A stretch of DNA of 64,000 bases from Crystallibacter sulfonylureivorans_A (lineage in GTDB: Bacteria > Actinomycetota > Actinomycetes > Actinomycetales > Micrococcaceae), in assembly GCF_047607445.1 (NCBI RefSeq), contig NZ_JBLKRT010000007.1, positions 60,666-124,665 on the forward strand, given 5' to 3'. Position 1 is the stretch's first letter. Each line of letters opens with the position of its first letter. The translations under genes were made by a program, and so were the position numbers. The notes beneath the pieces are model-generated. The model was not told the origin of the DNA. It searched no databases and saw nothing but the letters and a program-made list of their open reading frames with translations. Below, piece by piece: positions 34,183 to 42,197 of the stretch.

Positions 34183-34217
34183 AAGGGCGGCGGTCCCGGA
34201 CTGGGACCGCCGCCCTT
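34183..34217 (-). terminator. Terminator of the rpmB-rpmG-rpsN operon
   Basis: AAGGGCGGCGGTCCC-AGTCC-GGGACCGCCGCCCTT on the minus strand, a 15-bp perfect stem, then TTCG. Confidence 0.85.
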
Positions 34218-34248
34218 CAAGCAGCTTCATGGTGAAGCCAGCAGGTTC

Positions 34249-34554
34249 TTACCAGCTGGACTTCTTGATGCCCGGCAGTTCGCCGTTGTGCGCCATGGTA
34301 CGGAAGCGCACGCGGGAGATGCCGAACTTCTGGAGCGTGCCGCGGGGGCGGCCATCGATCTGGTCGCGGTTGCGGACGCGGACCGGAGAAGCGTTGCGGG
34401 GCAGCTTCTGCAGGCCCAGGCGGGCCTCTTCGCGGGCCTCGTCGGTCGCGTTCGCGTCGACCAGGGTCTTCTTCAGCTCGGCACGCTTCGCGGCGTAACG
34501 CTCGACAACGACCTTGCGCTGCTCATTGCGAGCAATCTTGGACTTCTTGGCCAT
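34249..34554 (-). CDS. rpsN: 30S ribosomal protein S14, zinc-independent type
   Basis: 101 residues, the long S14 form. MAKKSKIARNEQRK, LQKLPRNASPVRVRNRD, RGTLQKFGISRVRFR and the C-terminal GIKKSSW are diagnostic. There is no CxxC pair, so it does not carry the zinc site of the short form. GAGGAG is eight bases before ATG 34554, inside the end of rpmG. Last gene of a three-gene operon. Confidence 0.97.
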   Translation of the reverse strand: MAKKSKIARNEQRKVVVERYAAKRAELKKTLVDANATDEAREEARLGLQKLPRNASPVRVRNRDQIDGRPRGTLQKFGISRVRFRTMAHNGELPGIKKSSW

Positions 34555-34556
34555 GT

Positions 34557-34724
34557 TTAGCGCTCCTCTCGGAATTCGACGTGCTTGCGGATGACCGGGT
34601 CGTACTTCTTCAGGACAATGCGGTCCGGGTCGTTACGACGGTTCTTCCGGGTCACGTAGGTGAAGCCGGTGCCAGCGGTGGACTTCAGCTTGATGATCGG
34701 ACGTACGTCCTTGTCCTTTGCCAC
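34557..34724 (-). CDS. rpmG: 50S ribosomal protein L33, zinc-independent type
   Basis: 55 residues: it begins MAKDKDVRPIIKLKSTAG, then TYVTRKNRRNDPDRIVLKKYDP and VIRKHVEFREER. It lacks the CxxC pairs of zinc-binding L33. The start is GTG 34724, whose last G overlaps the TAG of rpmB; it is small and easily missed. Confidence 0.95.
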   Translation of the reverse strand: MAKDKDVRPIIKLKSTAGTGFTYVTRKNRRNDPDRIVLKKYDPVIRKHVEFREER

Positions 34725-34960
34725 TAGAGCTTCACACCCTTCGCGAGGAGCTCGGCGACGACTGCGTCAATGCCGCGGACGTCGATGGTCTTGATGCCGC
34801 GGGCCGAAACCTGCAGCGTGACATTGCGGCGCAGGGACGGAACCCAGTAGCGCTTCTTCTGAATATTCGGGTCGAACCGGCGCTTGTTGCGGCGGTGCGA
34901 GTGCGAAATGCTGTGGCCAAAGCCGGGCTCGGCTCCGGTCACCTGGCAGTGTGCTGCCAT
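34724..34960 (-). CDS. rpmB: 50S ribosomal protein L28, zinc-independent type
   Basis: 78 residues. CQVTGAEPGFGHSISHSHRRNKRRFDPNIQ and the RYWVPSLRRNVTLQVSARGIKTID block are typical of L28. Only one cysteine is present, so no zinc ribbon. GGAGGAGAG precedes ATG 34960. It is first in the operon rpmB-rpmG-rpsN. In actinobacteria such cysteine-free paralogues are often Zur-regulated spare copies; whether that applies here depends on whether other copies exist in the genome. Confidence 0.96.
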   Translation of the reverse strand: MAAHCQVTGAEPGFGHSISHSHRRNKRRFDPNIQKKRYWVPSLRRNVTLQVSARGIKTIDVRGIDAVVAELLAKGVKL

Positions 34961-35363
34961 GATCTCTCCTCCAGTTGTAGTAAATATGACGGACCTGACG
35001 CAGAGTCGTAAGTAAAGCGGCCTGCGAATCTGCGTGTAAGAGCGCCCGCCACCAGTTGTGACACCGTTATTACTGCGACTTTCCGGAGGTGAACCTGGCG
35101 GGGTGAGATCCAGCCGAAGTGCCTCGCCGCGGGGAAGACGGTGAAGTCAGGTGCAGATAAACCACATCCTCCCGGGGGGGGGAGAACGGCCTATCCGCGA
35201 TCCTTATTTCTAGGTAAACACGGACGCCACACAACTCCCGCACCGCCTGCCTGGGCAAGGGGGTGCCGATGCTGCGTGACTTAACGCCTTCCCATCTTAG
35301 GGGCAGCAGCCGTTTGGATCAAACCAACGACGGCGGCCCTCCCCTCGGCGGCGGATCGTCACC
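34961..35363. other. Long leader/intergenic region upstream of rpmB
   Basis: No recognised gene; a minus-strand open frame of 62 codons has no family signature. Features seen: a run of nine G at 35174-35182 preceded by CTCCC; an imperfect dyad TGACACCGTTATTAC at 35059-35073 weakly like actinobacterial Zur boxes; a -10-like TATTTA near 34983-34988 (minus strand) close to rpmB. It could hold a long structured leader. Confidence 0.5.
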
Positions 35364-35855
35364 TCAGGCGTTCAGTCGCGGCTCGCGCAGCACCCAGCTG
35401 TTGGGCTCCAACTGCTGCACAATCTTCTTGCCGATCCGCTCCAAATCCTGCACATCCCGGCGGTCCAGTCCGTCAAAGACGGCTTGGCGCACGGCTTCCA
35501 CGTGGCCCGGCGCGAGCGACTGGATGGCCGCCATGCCTTCTTCCGTGAGCAGGGCCATGGTGACCCGCGCGTCCTCGGCGCATTGGGCCCGCTCGACCCA
35601 GCCGCGGCCCTGGAGCTTCTTCACCACATGCGACAACCTGGACAGCGAGGAATAGGTCCGGGAAGCCAGTTCGCTCATCGGCAGCGAGCGGTCCGGAGCC
35701 TCGGACAGCATGGCCAGGACATGGTAGTCGAACAGCGTCAGCTTGCCCTCCCGGTACAGCGGCGCATCCAATGTGCCGGGCAACAGGGTGGACACCGCCA
35801 GCAAAGCCAGCCAGGCCTGGCGTTCTTCGGGGTCAAGCCAGCGCGCAGAAGTCAT
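35364..35855 (-). CDS. MarR-family transcriptional regulator
   Basis: 163 residues. Winged-helix order is visible: LTLFDYHVLAMLSEAPDRSLPMSELASRTYSSLSRLSHVVKKLQGRGWVERAQCAEDARVTMALLTEEG, with the DxR pair (EDAR) in the wing. MarR dimers usually repress nearby genes and release on binding phenolic or oxidised ligands. Neighbours on the same strand are ribosomal genes and an MHS carrier, so the target is unclear. ATG 35855 has GGAGG only one base away but CAGAAT six bases away, so it is probably leaderless. Confidence 0.9.
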   Translation of the reverse strand: MTSARWLDPEERQAWLALLAVSTLLPGTLDAPLYREGKLTLFDYHVLAMLSEAPDRSLPMSELASRTYSSLSRLSHVVKKLQGRGWVERAQCAEDARVTMALLTEEGMAAIQSLAPGHVEAVRQAVFDGLDRRDVQDLERIGKKIVQQLEPNSWVLREPRLNA

Positions 35856-35861
35856 GCCTCC

Positions 35862-35888
35862 ATTCTGCCACAAAACTTGATCCTTCAA
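35862..35888 (-). promoter_or_regulatory. marR-type gene promoter with candidate operator
   Basis: -10 CAGAAT at 35862-35867 and the dyad TTGA-N4-TCAA at 35877-35888, overlapping the -35 region. Short TTGA/TCAA half-sites fit MarR autoregulation. Confidence 0.4.
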
Positions 35889-35917
35889 CCGTTGGGCTGA
35901 AGAACGCTGCACAGAAG

Positions 35918-35948
35918 AAGGACCGGCAGGGCGTACCTGCCGGTCCTT
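35918..35948 (-). terminator. Terminator after the MHS-family MFS gene
   Basis: AAGGACCGGCAGG-TACGC-CCTGCCGGTCCTT on the minus strand, a 13-bp perfect stem, followed by CTTCT. Confidence 0.82.
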
Positions 35949-36009
35949 TCGTCTCCGCACTGGCTGGGGCCGGGTTCCACTCTCTGGTGGCTCGGTCCGA
36001 AGTCCGGGG

Positions 36010-37605
36010 TTAGACCCGGGCAGGCTCCTTGGTCTGGTGCGTCTCCGGTCCCACCCCTGGCTCCATGCCGGGTTCCGGGATCCGCTCCAGCGGCATGTGC
36101 TCCGGACCAAGCAGCGGGTTGCCGTCCTGCCCGGCAACCAATTCACGCGCCTCGGCCTGGCTATCGACGGCGGGCATTGAGCCCGGCATCGGCCGGCAGG
36201 AGCTTTCCGGCATCCGCCAGATGGCCACCAAGCCCAGCAGGGACATGGCCACCAGGTAGTACGCCGGCATCATCGTGTTTCCGGTCGCGTCGATCAGCGC
36301 CTGGGTGATCAGCGGCGTCGTGCCACCGAAGATCGCCACCGCGAAGTTATAGGCAATGCCCATGGAGCCGTAACGGCTGGCGGTGGGGAACATGGCCGGC
36401 AGCGCCGAAGCGAGAATGGAAACGTAGAAGGCGGTGGCGGTGCCCAGGATGGCCAGGCCCAGCAGGGTGGCCCAGATTTCCCCCAGGCCAATCAGCATGA
36501 AGGCCGGGACACCGAGCACCAAGGTGATGCCGGAACCGGTCATCAGCACCGGGCGGCGGCCCACCTTGTCCGACAGCTTCCCGGCGAACGGAATCGCGGC
36601 CGAGAGCAGCACCAGCACCGGGATGGTCAGCAGCGTGCCTTGGAACGCGTCGTAGCCCATGGTGTCCTGCAGGTAGGTGGGCATGTAGGAGGTCAAGGTG
36701 TAGCCCACCGTGTTGGCGGCGGCCACCACCAGCATGGCCAGCAGGATCGGGCGCCAGGATCCGGCGATGATCTGGCGGTAGGTTTTCGGCCCCTCCGCCA
36801 CGGCTGCCTTGGTTTTGTCTTCCTGCGCATCCTGGGCAGCCTGGAAAGCGGGCGATTCTTCGATCTTCAGCCGGAAGTACAGTCCCACGAGTCCCAGCGG
36901 TCCGGCCAGCAGGAACGGCAGGCGCCAACCCCACTCCAGCATGGCGTCGCTTCCCAGCAGGATCTGCAACCCGGACACCACGGCGGCACCGAGGGCAAAG
37001 CCGAGATAGCTGCCGGTGTCCAGCAGGCTGGCCAGGAAACCGCGGCGCTTGTCCGGGGCGTATTCGCTCACGAACGTGGTGGCGCCGGCGTATTCGCCGC
37101 CGGTGGAGAACCCCTGCACCAGGCGGCACAGCACCAGCAGCACCGTGGCCCATCCGCCCACCGCCAGATAGGTCGGAAGCAGGCCGATGGCAAAGGTGGA
37201 GGCAGCCATCGCGATCATGGTCAGCGCCAGCGTTTTCTGCCGGCCAATCCGGTCACCCAGTCGACCGAAATACAGCCCGCCGAGCGGCCGCACCACGAAA
37301 CTGGCAGCAAAGACAGCCAGACTGCCCAGCAGCCCGTCGCCCTCCTGGCCACCGGCGAAGAACAGCTGGCCCATGGTGACTGCCAGGTAGCCATAGATGC
37401 CGAAGTCGAACCATTCCATCCCGTTGCCCACGACCGTGCCGCCGACGGCACGACGCAGCATGGGCCGCTGGACCACGGTGACGTCGTCCACGCGCAGTCG
37501 CCGGCGGCGTAGCCGGGGCAGTCGCGGGGAGGATTTGGCCGGGCTTTTTCCGGCAGGAGAATCGGGCGCTACGGGGTGCGCGGCGGGCGGGTTGTCCTTC
37601 AGCAT
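36010..37605 (-). CDS. MFS transporter, metabolite:H+ symporter (ProP-like) family
   Basis: 531 residues from ATG 37605, 12 helices. The MHS branch signature is clear: GNGMEWFDFGIYGYLA in helix one, GRLGDRIGRQKTL in the 2-3 loop, and RLVQGFSTGGEYAGATTFVSEYAPDKRRGF. Members carry proline/betaine, citrate, alpha-ketoglutarate or shikimate with protons; the substrate cannot be told here. A basic N-terminal tail of ~50 residues and a Pro/Glu-rich C-terminal tail are extra. ATG 37629 and 37620 are alternatives; 37605 has GAGAAG five bases upstream. Confidence 0.87.
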   Translation of the reverse strand: MLKDNPPAAHPVAPDSPAGKSPAKSSPRLPRLRRRRLRVDDVTVVQRPMLRRAVGGTVVGNGMEWFDFGIYGYLAVTMGQLFFAGGQEGDGLLGSLAVFAASFVVRPLGGLYFGRLGDRIGRQKTLALTMIAMAASTFAIGLLPTYLAVGGWATVLLVLCRLVQGFSTGGEYAGATTFVSEYAPDKRRGFLASLLDTGSYLGFALGAAVVSGLQILLGSDAMLEWGWRLPFLLAGPLGLVGLYFRLKIEESPAFQAAQDAQEDKTKAAVAEGPKTYRQIIAGSWRPILLAMLVVAAANTVGYTLTSYMPTYLQDTMGYDAFQGTLLTIPVLVLLSAAIPFAGKLSDKVGRRPVLMTGSGITLVLGVPAFMLIGLGEIWATLLGLAILGTATAFYVSILASALPAMFPTASRYGSMGIAYNFAVAIFGGTTPLITQALIDATGNTMMPAYYLVAMSLLGLVAIWRMPESSCRPMPGSMPAVDSQAEARELVAGQDGNPLLGPEHMPLERIPEPGMEPGVGPETHQTKEPARV

Positions 37606-37924
37606 TTGGGCTTCTCTCATAGAGGTCATTTGCTTGTGACGCGTCTGAAGCCCCGCGCATTCCGGCCCGGGGCAGGCCCACGACGTTACCGGCTGGGACG
37701 TGCTCCGTCCCAGCCGAGACCCCGAAAAACGCACTCTGAGCGGGCCAAATGATCAGGTTCCGGCACGTGCAGATTCAGGCTGAAAATGCGGTCCCGGCAA
37801 GGTCCGGATTCCCGCAAGATCACGCGCCATTTTCCGCAGGCGCACTGCTGCGTTTCACCCGGCGTTCCGACGACGGCGGCGCACGAATTTTGTGAAATGC
37901 GCCACCCGACGCCCAAAACCGGCC
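37606..37924. other. Intergenic region between MHS carrier and VIT-family gene
   Basis: I see no supported gene, RNA or strong hairpin here. It should contain the promoter of the MHS gene; no clear hexamers are seen. Confidence 0.5.
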
Positions 37925-38674
37925 CTAGACGACCCCGGCGCCTCCCAGCCAGGTGCCGATCAGCAGTGTGGCCACCAGGGCGAGCGCACCGCCAATCACC
38001 ACCCGGCAAGCCGCCCGGAAAACCTTGGCGCCGCCAAGCCAGGCGCCGGTCGCACCGGTGGCGGCCAGGGCCACGAGAACTGCTGCGAAAGTGACCGGAA
38101 TCCGCAGGTCCGCCGGCGGCAGCAGCATGGCCAGCATGGGCAGGGCTGCACCGAGCAGGAAGGCTATGGCGGAGGCGAAGGCCGCATGCCACGGGCTGAC
38201 CAGGTCGTCGTCCTGCATATTCAGCTCCGCGTGCAAGTGTGCCGCGAGCGCATCGTGTGCGGTCAGCTCCTTGGCCACCTGCATGGCCGTCCCCGGTGTC
38301 AGTCCGCGGTCTTGGTAGAGCGCGGCCAGCTCCGCAAGCTCTTCCTCCGGTTGTTCCTGCAGTTCCCGTTGCTCCTTGGCGATCAGCGCCTTCTGGCTGT
38401 CGCTGGAGCTGGACACGGAGACGTACTCACCCAGGGCCATGGAGATGGCACCGCCGATCACCGCCGCCAAGCCTGCTGTCAGCAGCGTCCCGAAGTCGCT
38501 GGTGGCGCCCGCAACGCCCACCACGAGCGCGGCAACGGAAACAATCCCGTCGTTCGCGCCGAGGACACCGGCGCGCAGCCAGTTCAGGCGGGCGGCGAGG
38601 CCGGTAACATCGTGCGGCTCATCGTCATGGAACTCCGGTTGGTCAGCTGGCTGGGTCCGGGCATCTGCGTCCAT
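37925..38674 (-). CDS. VIT1/CCC1-family metal transporter
   Basis: 249 residues. The family pattern is complete: RAGVLGANDGIVSVAALVVGVAGA in helix one, GAISMALGEYVSVSSSSDSQKA in helix two, a cytoplasmic Glu-rich domain (KEQRELQEQPEEELAEL) that binds metal in plant VIT1, then LVSPWHAAFASAIAFLLGAALP and two closing helices. Eukaryotic relatives move Fe2+ or Mn2+ into vacuoles; bacterial members probably export these ions. It begins at ATG 38674. No iron box was seen upstream. Confidence 0.9.
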   Translation of the reverse strand: MDADARTQPADQPEFHDDEPHDVTGLAARLNWLRAGVLGANDGIVSVAALVVGVAGATSDFGTLLTAGLAAVIGGAISMALGEYVSVSSSSDSQKALIAKEQRELQEQPEEELAELAALYQDRGLTPGTAMQVAKELTAHDALAAHLHAELNMQDDDLVSPWHAAFASAIAFLLGAALPMLAMLLPPADLRIPVTFAAVLVALAATGATGAWLGGAKVFRAACRVVIGGALALVATLLIGTWLGGAGVV

Positions 38675-38768
38675 GGTCTAAGCCAAGCACTCCGGGCGCC
38701 CGGCTTCCAGACAGGACAGCCAACCCTCAGCAGCCGGCCGGGATCTCTGCCAGGCCCGGCAGCCTTGT

Positions 38769-39542
38769 TCAGGCGGTGGCGTGCAGCCCGGTCAGCTGGG
38801 GGTACTTCGGTGAGAGGGCATCACCGGAGGAGGTGCCGCGCAGCCGGCGGCCGATCCACGGGCCCAAGTACTCACGCGCCCAGCGGACATTGGCCACCAT
38901 GGCAGCACGGCGGGACAGCACCGCCAGGTCCGGCAGCGCCGGCAGATCGATCACGTCCTCCGCCTGCAGCACTTCCAGCACCTTTTTGGCCATCAAGGTA
39001 TGGCCGGCGATGGACATGTGCAGCCGGTCGGCGTCCCAGTAACGCCAGTCGCGGAAATCGCGCATCCGCCAATAGTCAACGATCTTCGCTCCGTGCAGGT
39101 CGGCGATTTCCCGCACCCATTCGTTGTAGATGGCGGTACGGCCCCGGGTCTTGCCGAAGACCGCAGAGGCCACGCTATCGAAGCCGGTGAACAGCACCAC
39201 ATCGGCACCGGTGGCCGCCAACTTGCCGACGCCGGACTCGTAGCCGGCCATCAGGGCGTCGATGTCCACTCGAGGGCGCAGGATGTCGTTGCCGCCGGCG
39301 TAGAGGGTGACCATGGTCGGCTTGAGCGCGACGGCGGCGTCCACCTGTTCGTCCAGCACTTGGGCAATCTTCTTGCCGCGGATGGCGAGGTTGGCGTAGC
39401 CCCAGCCGGAGTCGGCCAACATGAGCTGCTCGGCAACCCGGTCCGCCCAGCCGCGCACCCCATTGGGCAGACTGGGGTCGTAGTCCCCTACTCCTTCGGT
39501 GAACGAATCCCCCAGAGCCACAAACCGCTTTGTAAAAGTCAC
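38769..39542 (-). CDS. SGNH/GDSL-family esterase or lipase
   Basis: 257 residues. Block I FVALGDSFTEGVGD holds the nucleophile serine, block II has NLAIRGK, block III YAGGNDI, and block V DADRLHMSIAGH supplies Asp and His. There is no signal peptide, so it is cytoplasmic. The substrate is unknown. GTG 39542 is preceded by TAATCT six bases upstream and no ribosome binding site. Confidence 0.9.
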   Translation of the reverse strand: MTFTKRFVALGDSFTEGVGDYDPSLPNGVRGWADRVAEQLMLADSGWGYANLAIRGKKIAQVLDEQVDAAVALKPTMVTLYAGGNDILRPRVDIDALMAGYESGVGKLAATGADVVLFTGFDSVASAVFGKTRGRTAIYNEWVREIADLHGAKIVDYWRMRDFRDWRYWDADRLHMSIAGHTLMAKKVLEVLQAEDVIDLPALPDLAVLSRRAAMVANVRWAREYLGPWIGRRLRGTSSGDALSPKYPQLTGLHATA

Positions 39543-39548
39543 CGGTTC

Positions 39549-39554
39549 AGATTA
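39549..39554 (-). promoter_or_regulatory. -10 element of the SGNH hydrolase gene, leaderless type
   Basis: TAATCT on the minus strand, six bases before GTG 39542. Confidence 0.55.
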
Positions 39555-39606
39555 ACAAAGAACCGCTCTAGCCGCGGCTCGGCTCATCAACCAAGCCGCG
39601 CGGCCC

Positions 39607-39945
39607 TCAGCTGCCGCTGCGCGGGGCATACATGATGACCGCGACGCCGGCGAGTGCGATGCCGGCACCGACGTAATCCCAACGGTCCGGCTGGAATCCG
39701 TCCAGCAGCATGGCCCAAGCCAGCGACCCCGCAATAAAGACGCCTCCGTACGCGGCCAGCACCCGGCCGAAATTGGCGTCGGGCTGCTGCGCGGCGATGA
39801 AACCGTACAGGCCCAGTGCCATCACGCCCAGGCCAGCAAACCACCATGCCCGTCCCTCGCGCACGGCCTGCCACACCAGCCACGCTCCGCCGATCTCAGC
39901 GACGGCGGCCAGGACAAATAGAATGGCGGATTTAGCGATCGTCAT
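39607..39945 (-). CDS. ynfA: YnfA-family (UPF0060) membrane protein
   Basis: 112 residues, four helices. AEIGGAWLVWQAVREGRAWWF, GFIAAQQPDANFGRVLAAYGGVFIAGSLAWAM and DRWDYVGAGIALAGVAVIMY are the family blocks. UPF0060 is SMR-like in size and fold and has been linked to efflux in some enterobacteria; the function here is unknown. Probably leaderless (GACAAT six bases before ATG). Confidence 0.93.
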   Translation of the reverse strand: MTIAKSAILFVLAAVAEIGGAWLVWQAVREGRAWWFAGLGVMALGLYGFIAAQQPDANFGRVLAAYGGVFIAGSLAWAMLLDGFQPDRWDYVGAGIALAGVAVIMYAPRSGS

Positions 39946-39951
39946 GCAGCC

Positions 39952-39957
39952 ATTGTC
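39952..39957 (-). promoter_or_regulatory. -10-like element of ynfA
   Basis: GACAAT on the minus strand, six bases before ATG 39945. Confidence 0.4.
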
Positions 39958-39984
39958 CCAAGCCGCCAGCCGCCCACTGCGCCG

Positions 39985-41340
39985 TTAGTGGTTGGTCAGC
40001 TCCCGGATGGCTTCCTCGAAAATTTCGTGATGCCGTTCGACGTCGGCGCTGGTGGTCTGCGGGGACATCAGCGCCATGTTGTGGAACGGGGTGAGCAGGA
40101 TGCCGCGGTTGGCCAGATACAGGTGCAGGTAGTCTTCCAGCGCGCCGTCGTGGCTGGCCGCCGAAGCGGTTCCGTTCCGCGGCGCCGGGCTGGCGAACCG
40201 GTATTCGGCACGCGCGCCGAGTTGGGACACCGACCACGGCAGCGAATAGCTGTCGATCACCCTCTGGATGCCGGCGGCGAATTCGGTGGCCCGGCCGATC
40301 ATCGATTCGAAGGCCTGGTCCGTCAAGACGTGTTCCAGCGTGGCGCGCATGGCCGCCACGGACAGCGGGTTGCCGGCCAATGTGCCGCCAACGCCGCCCA
40401 TGTCCACCAGGTCCAGATCGGCCCGACCCAGGGCCCGCTCGGCCAGTTCGGCGCTCAGCCCGTAGGCGCCGCACGGGATGCCGCCGCCGATCGATTTGCC
40501 GATCACCACGATGTCCGGCTCCAGCCCCCACGCCGCCGTTGCCCCGCCAGGACCGGCGGAGAAGGTGTGCGTCTCGTCGATGATCAGCAGCGTCCCGTGC
40601 CGGCGGGTCAGCTCCCGCACACCCTGCAGATAGCCCGGTTCGGGCAGCACGATGCCGATGTTGGTCAAAGCCGGCTCCATCAACACCGCTGCCACGTCGC
40701 GGTGGGCCAACTGCCGCTCCAAGGCAGCGAGATCGTTGAACTCCGCCACCCTGCTGGTCTCGGTGACATCCACCGGCGCGCCGACATTGCCCGGGCGGCT
40801 CATCCCCTCACCGTCGGAACCGGCCACGATCAGCGACTCATCCACCGACCCGTGGTAACAGTACGGATTAAACAGGATCTTGCCCCGGCCGGTCAGCGCG
40901 CGGACCAGCCGGATGGCCCAGCGGTTGGCGTCCGTGGCAGTGAGCGAAAAGCTCCAGCGTTCCACGCCGAACCGCCGCGCCAGTTCCGCCCCCACCCACT
41001 CTGCATCGGCTGTGGGCAACATCGTCGCCAGTCCGCCGTCGTCGGAAACCCGCCGGATGATCGCGTCCACGGTGGGCTGTGGGGAATGGCCGGCCATCGC
41101 ACCGGTGTCCCCCAGCGCAAAATCGATGTACTCCAGGCCGTCCACGTCCCACACCCGGCAGCCGCGCGCCCGTTCCAGATAGAGCGGGAAGCCGCCCGCC
41201 TTCTTGTTCATCCAGGTCATCGGGACCTTGCCGAAAAGGTGGGCGGCGCCGTCGTACAACGCTTTGGACTGGGGGTGCTTGGCTTCGAAGTCCTGCAGCT
41301 CGCGGTCGAACAGTTCAGCCAGCCGGGTGCGGTCGATCAT
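39985..41340 (-). CDS. Class III aminotransferase resembling glutamate-1-semialdehyde aminomutase
   Basis: 451 residues. The PLP lysine lies in IVIGKSIGGGIPCGAYG near residue 281, preceded by the cofactor aspartate in LLIIDETHTFSAG. The opening GCRVWDVDGLEYIDFALGDTGAMAGHSPQPTVDAI matches the GSA-aminomutase branch. It is 47 bp behind potC on the same strand, after a complete polyamine-type importer, with GAGGAG before ATG 41340. The context therefore suggests transamination of a polyamine or omega-amino acid rather than haem synthesis. The true substrate is unproved. Confidence 0.85.
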   Translation of the reverse strand: MIDRTRLAELFDRELQDFEAKHPQSKALYDGAAHLFGKVPMTWMNKKAGGFPLYLERARGCRVWDVDGLEYIDFALGDTGAMAGHSPQPTVDAIIRRVSDDGGLATMLPTADAEWVGAELARRFGVERWSFSLTATDANRWAIRLVRALTGRGKILFNPYCYHGSVDESLIVAGSDGEGMSRPGNVGAPVDVTETSRVAEFNDLAALERQLAHRDVAAVLMEPALTNIGIVLPEPGYLQGVRELTRRHGTLLIIDETHTFSAGPGGATAAWGLEPDIVVIGKSIGGGIPCGAYGLSAELAERALGRADLDLVDMGGVGGTLAGNPLSVAAMRATLEHVLTDQAFESMIGRATEFAAGIQRVIDSYSLPWSVSQLGARAEYRFASPAPRNGTASAASHDGALEDYLHLYLANRGILLTPFHNMALMSPQTTSADVERHHEIFEEAIRELTNH

Positions 41341-41387
41341 GAAGTGCTCCTCTCAACGGGCCGGCAGCGTGCCGGGCGACGGGGGTG

Positions 41388-42185
41388 TCAGCGGGCGGCC
41401 AGCATTTTGCGGCGGCGGTGCGCCAGGACCTGGCCGCCGATCACGATCAGCAGCGCGATGATGAACATCGCCGAGCCGATCACATTCGCCTGCGCAGGAA
41501 TGCCGCGGGTGGCAGCCACGTAGATGAACTTCGGGAAGGTGTCCACAGCGCCGGAGTTGAAGTTGGTGATGATGAAATCGTCGAAACTGATCGCGAAGCT
41601 CAGCAGGCCGGCCGCCACGATTCCGGGCAGCAGCAGCGGGAAGGTCACGCGCCAGAAAGCCTGCATCGGCGAGGCATAAAGGTCTGCCGCTGCTTCCTCC
41701 AGCTTCGGATCGAGGCTGGCCACCCGCGCCTTGACGGTGACCACCACGAACGAGATGCAGAAGACGGTGTGCGCGATGATGATGGTCCCCTTGCCCAGCT
41801 CCGCGCCCACATTCAGGAACTGCGCCAGCAGCGAGGCGCCGAGGACAACTTCGGGGGTGGCCAGCGGCAGGAAGATCAGCATGTTGGCGGTGGCGTTGAA
41901 CCGGAACCGGTAGCGTACCAGCCCGATGGCGATGGCCGTTCCGAGGACGACGGCGATCAGTGTCGCCGTCGCGCCGATCTGCAAGCTGTTTCCCAACGCC
42001 GCACAGACTTCCGGGGCGCCGCACGGGTTGCGCCAGTTGTCCCAGGTAAAGCCGCGCCAGGTGAGGTTGGTGCGCCCGGCGTCGTTGAAGGAGAACACGA
42101 AGACGTAGGCAATCGGGACCAGCAGGAAAATGAAGGCCAGCCCGCCGATCACAGGTACCAGCCAGCGGCCGAAGGAGTTTTTCAC
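41388..42185 (-). CDS. potC: Polyamine-type ABC transporter permease, PotC-like
   Basis: 265 residues, six helices. Features are FVFSFNDAGRTNLTWRGFTWDNW after helix one and the EAA loop LEEAAADLYASPMQAFWRVTFPLLLPG that docks to the ATPase. GTG 42185 follows GGGGGAAA. It forms the import channel with PotB. Confidence 0.88.
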   Translation of the reverse strand: MKNSFGRWLVPVIGGLAFIFLLVPIAYVFVFSFNDAGRTNLTWRGFTWDNWRNPCGAPEVCAALGNSLQIGATATLIAVVLGTAIAIGLVRYRFRFNATANMLIFLPLATPEVVLGASLLAQFLNVGAELGKGTIIIAHTVFCISFVVVTVKARVASLDPKLEEAAADLYASPMQAFWRVTFPLLLPGIVAAGLLSFAISFDDFIITNFNSGAVDTFPKFIYVAATRGIPAQANVIGSAMFIIALLIVIGGQVLAHRRRKMLAAR

Positions 42186-42197
42186 CGTGGTTTCCCC

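Noticed and set aside
35070..35258. 62-codon gene in the rpmB leader
   Set aside because: No ribosome site, TTG start, no recognisable family, and Pro/Ser/Arg composition typical of chance frames.
34961..35363. Cobalamin-type riboswitch suggested by GGGGAAGACGGTGAAGTC
   Set aside because: Only a short similarity on the plus strand, no B12-box partner segments, and no downstream gene in that direction.
39985..41340. hemL (glutamate-1-semialdehyde aminomutase proper)
   Set aside because: Similarity is real, but it is linked to a polyamine importer, not to haem genes, so the hemL symbol was not used.
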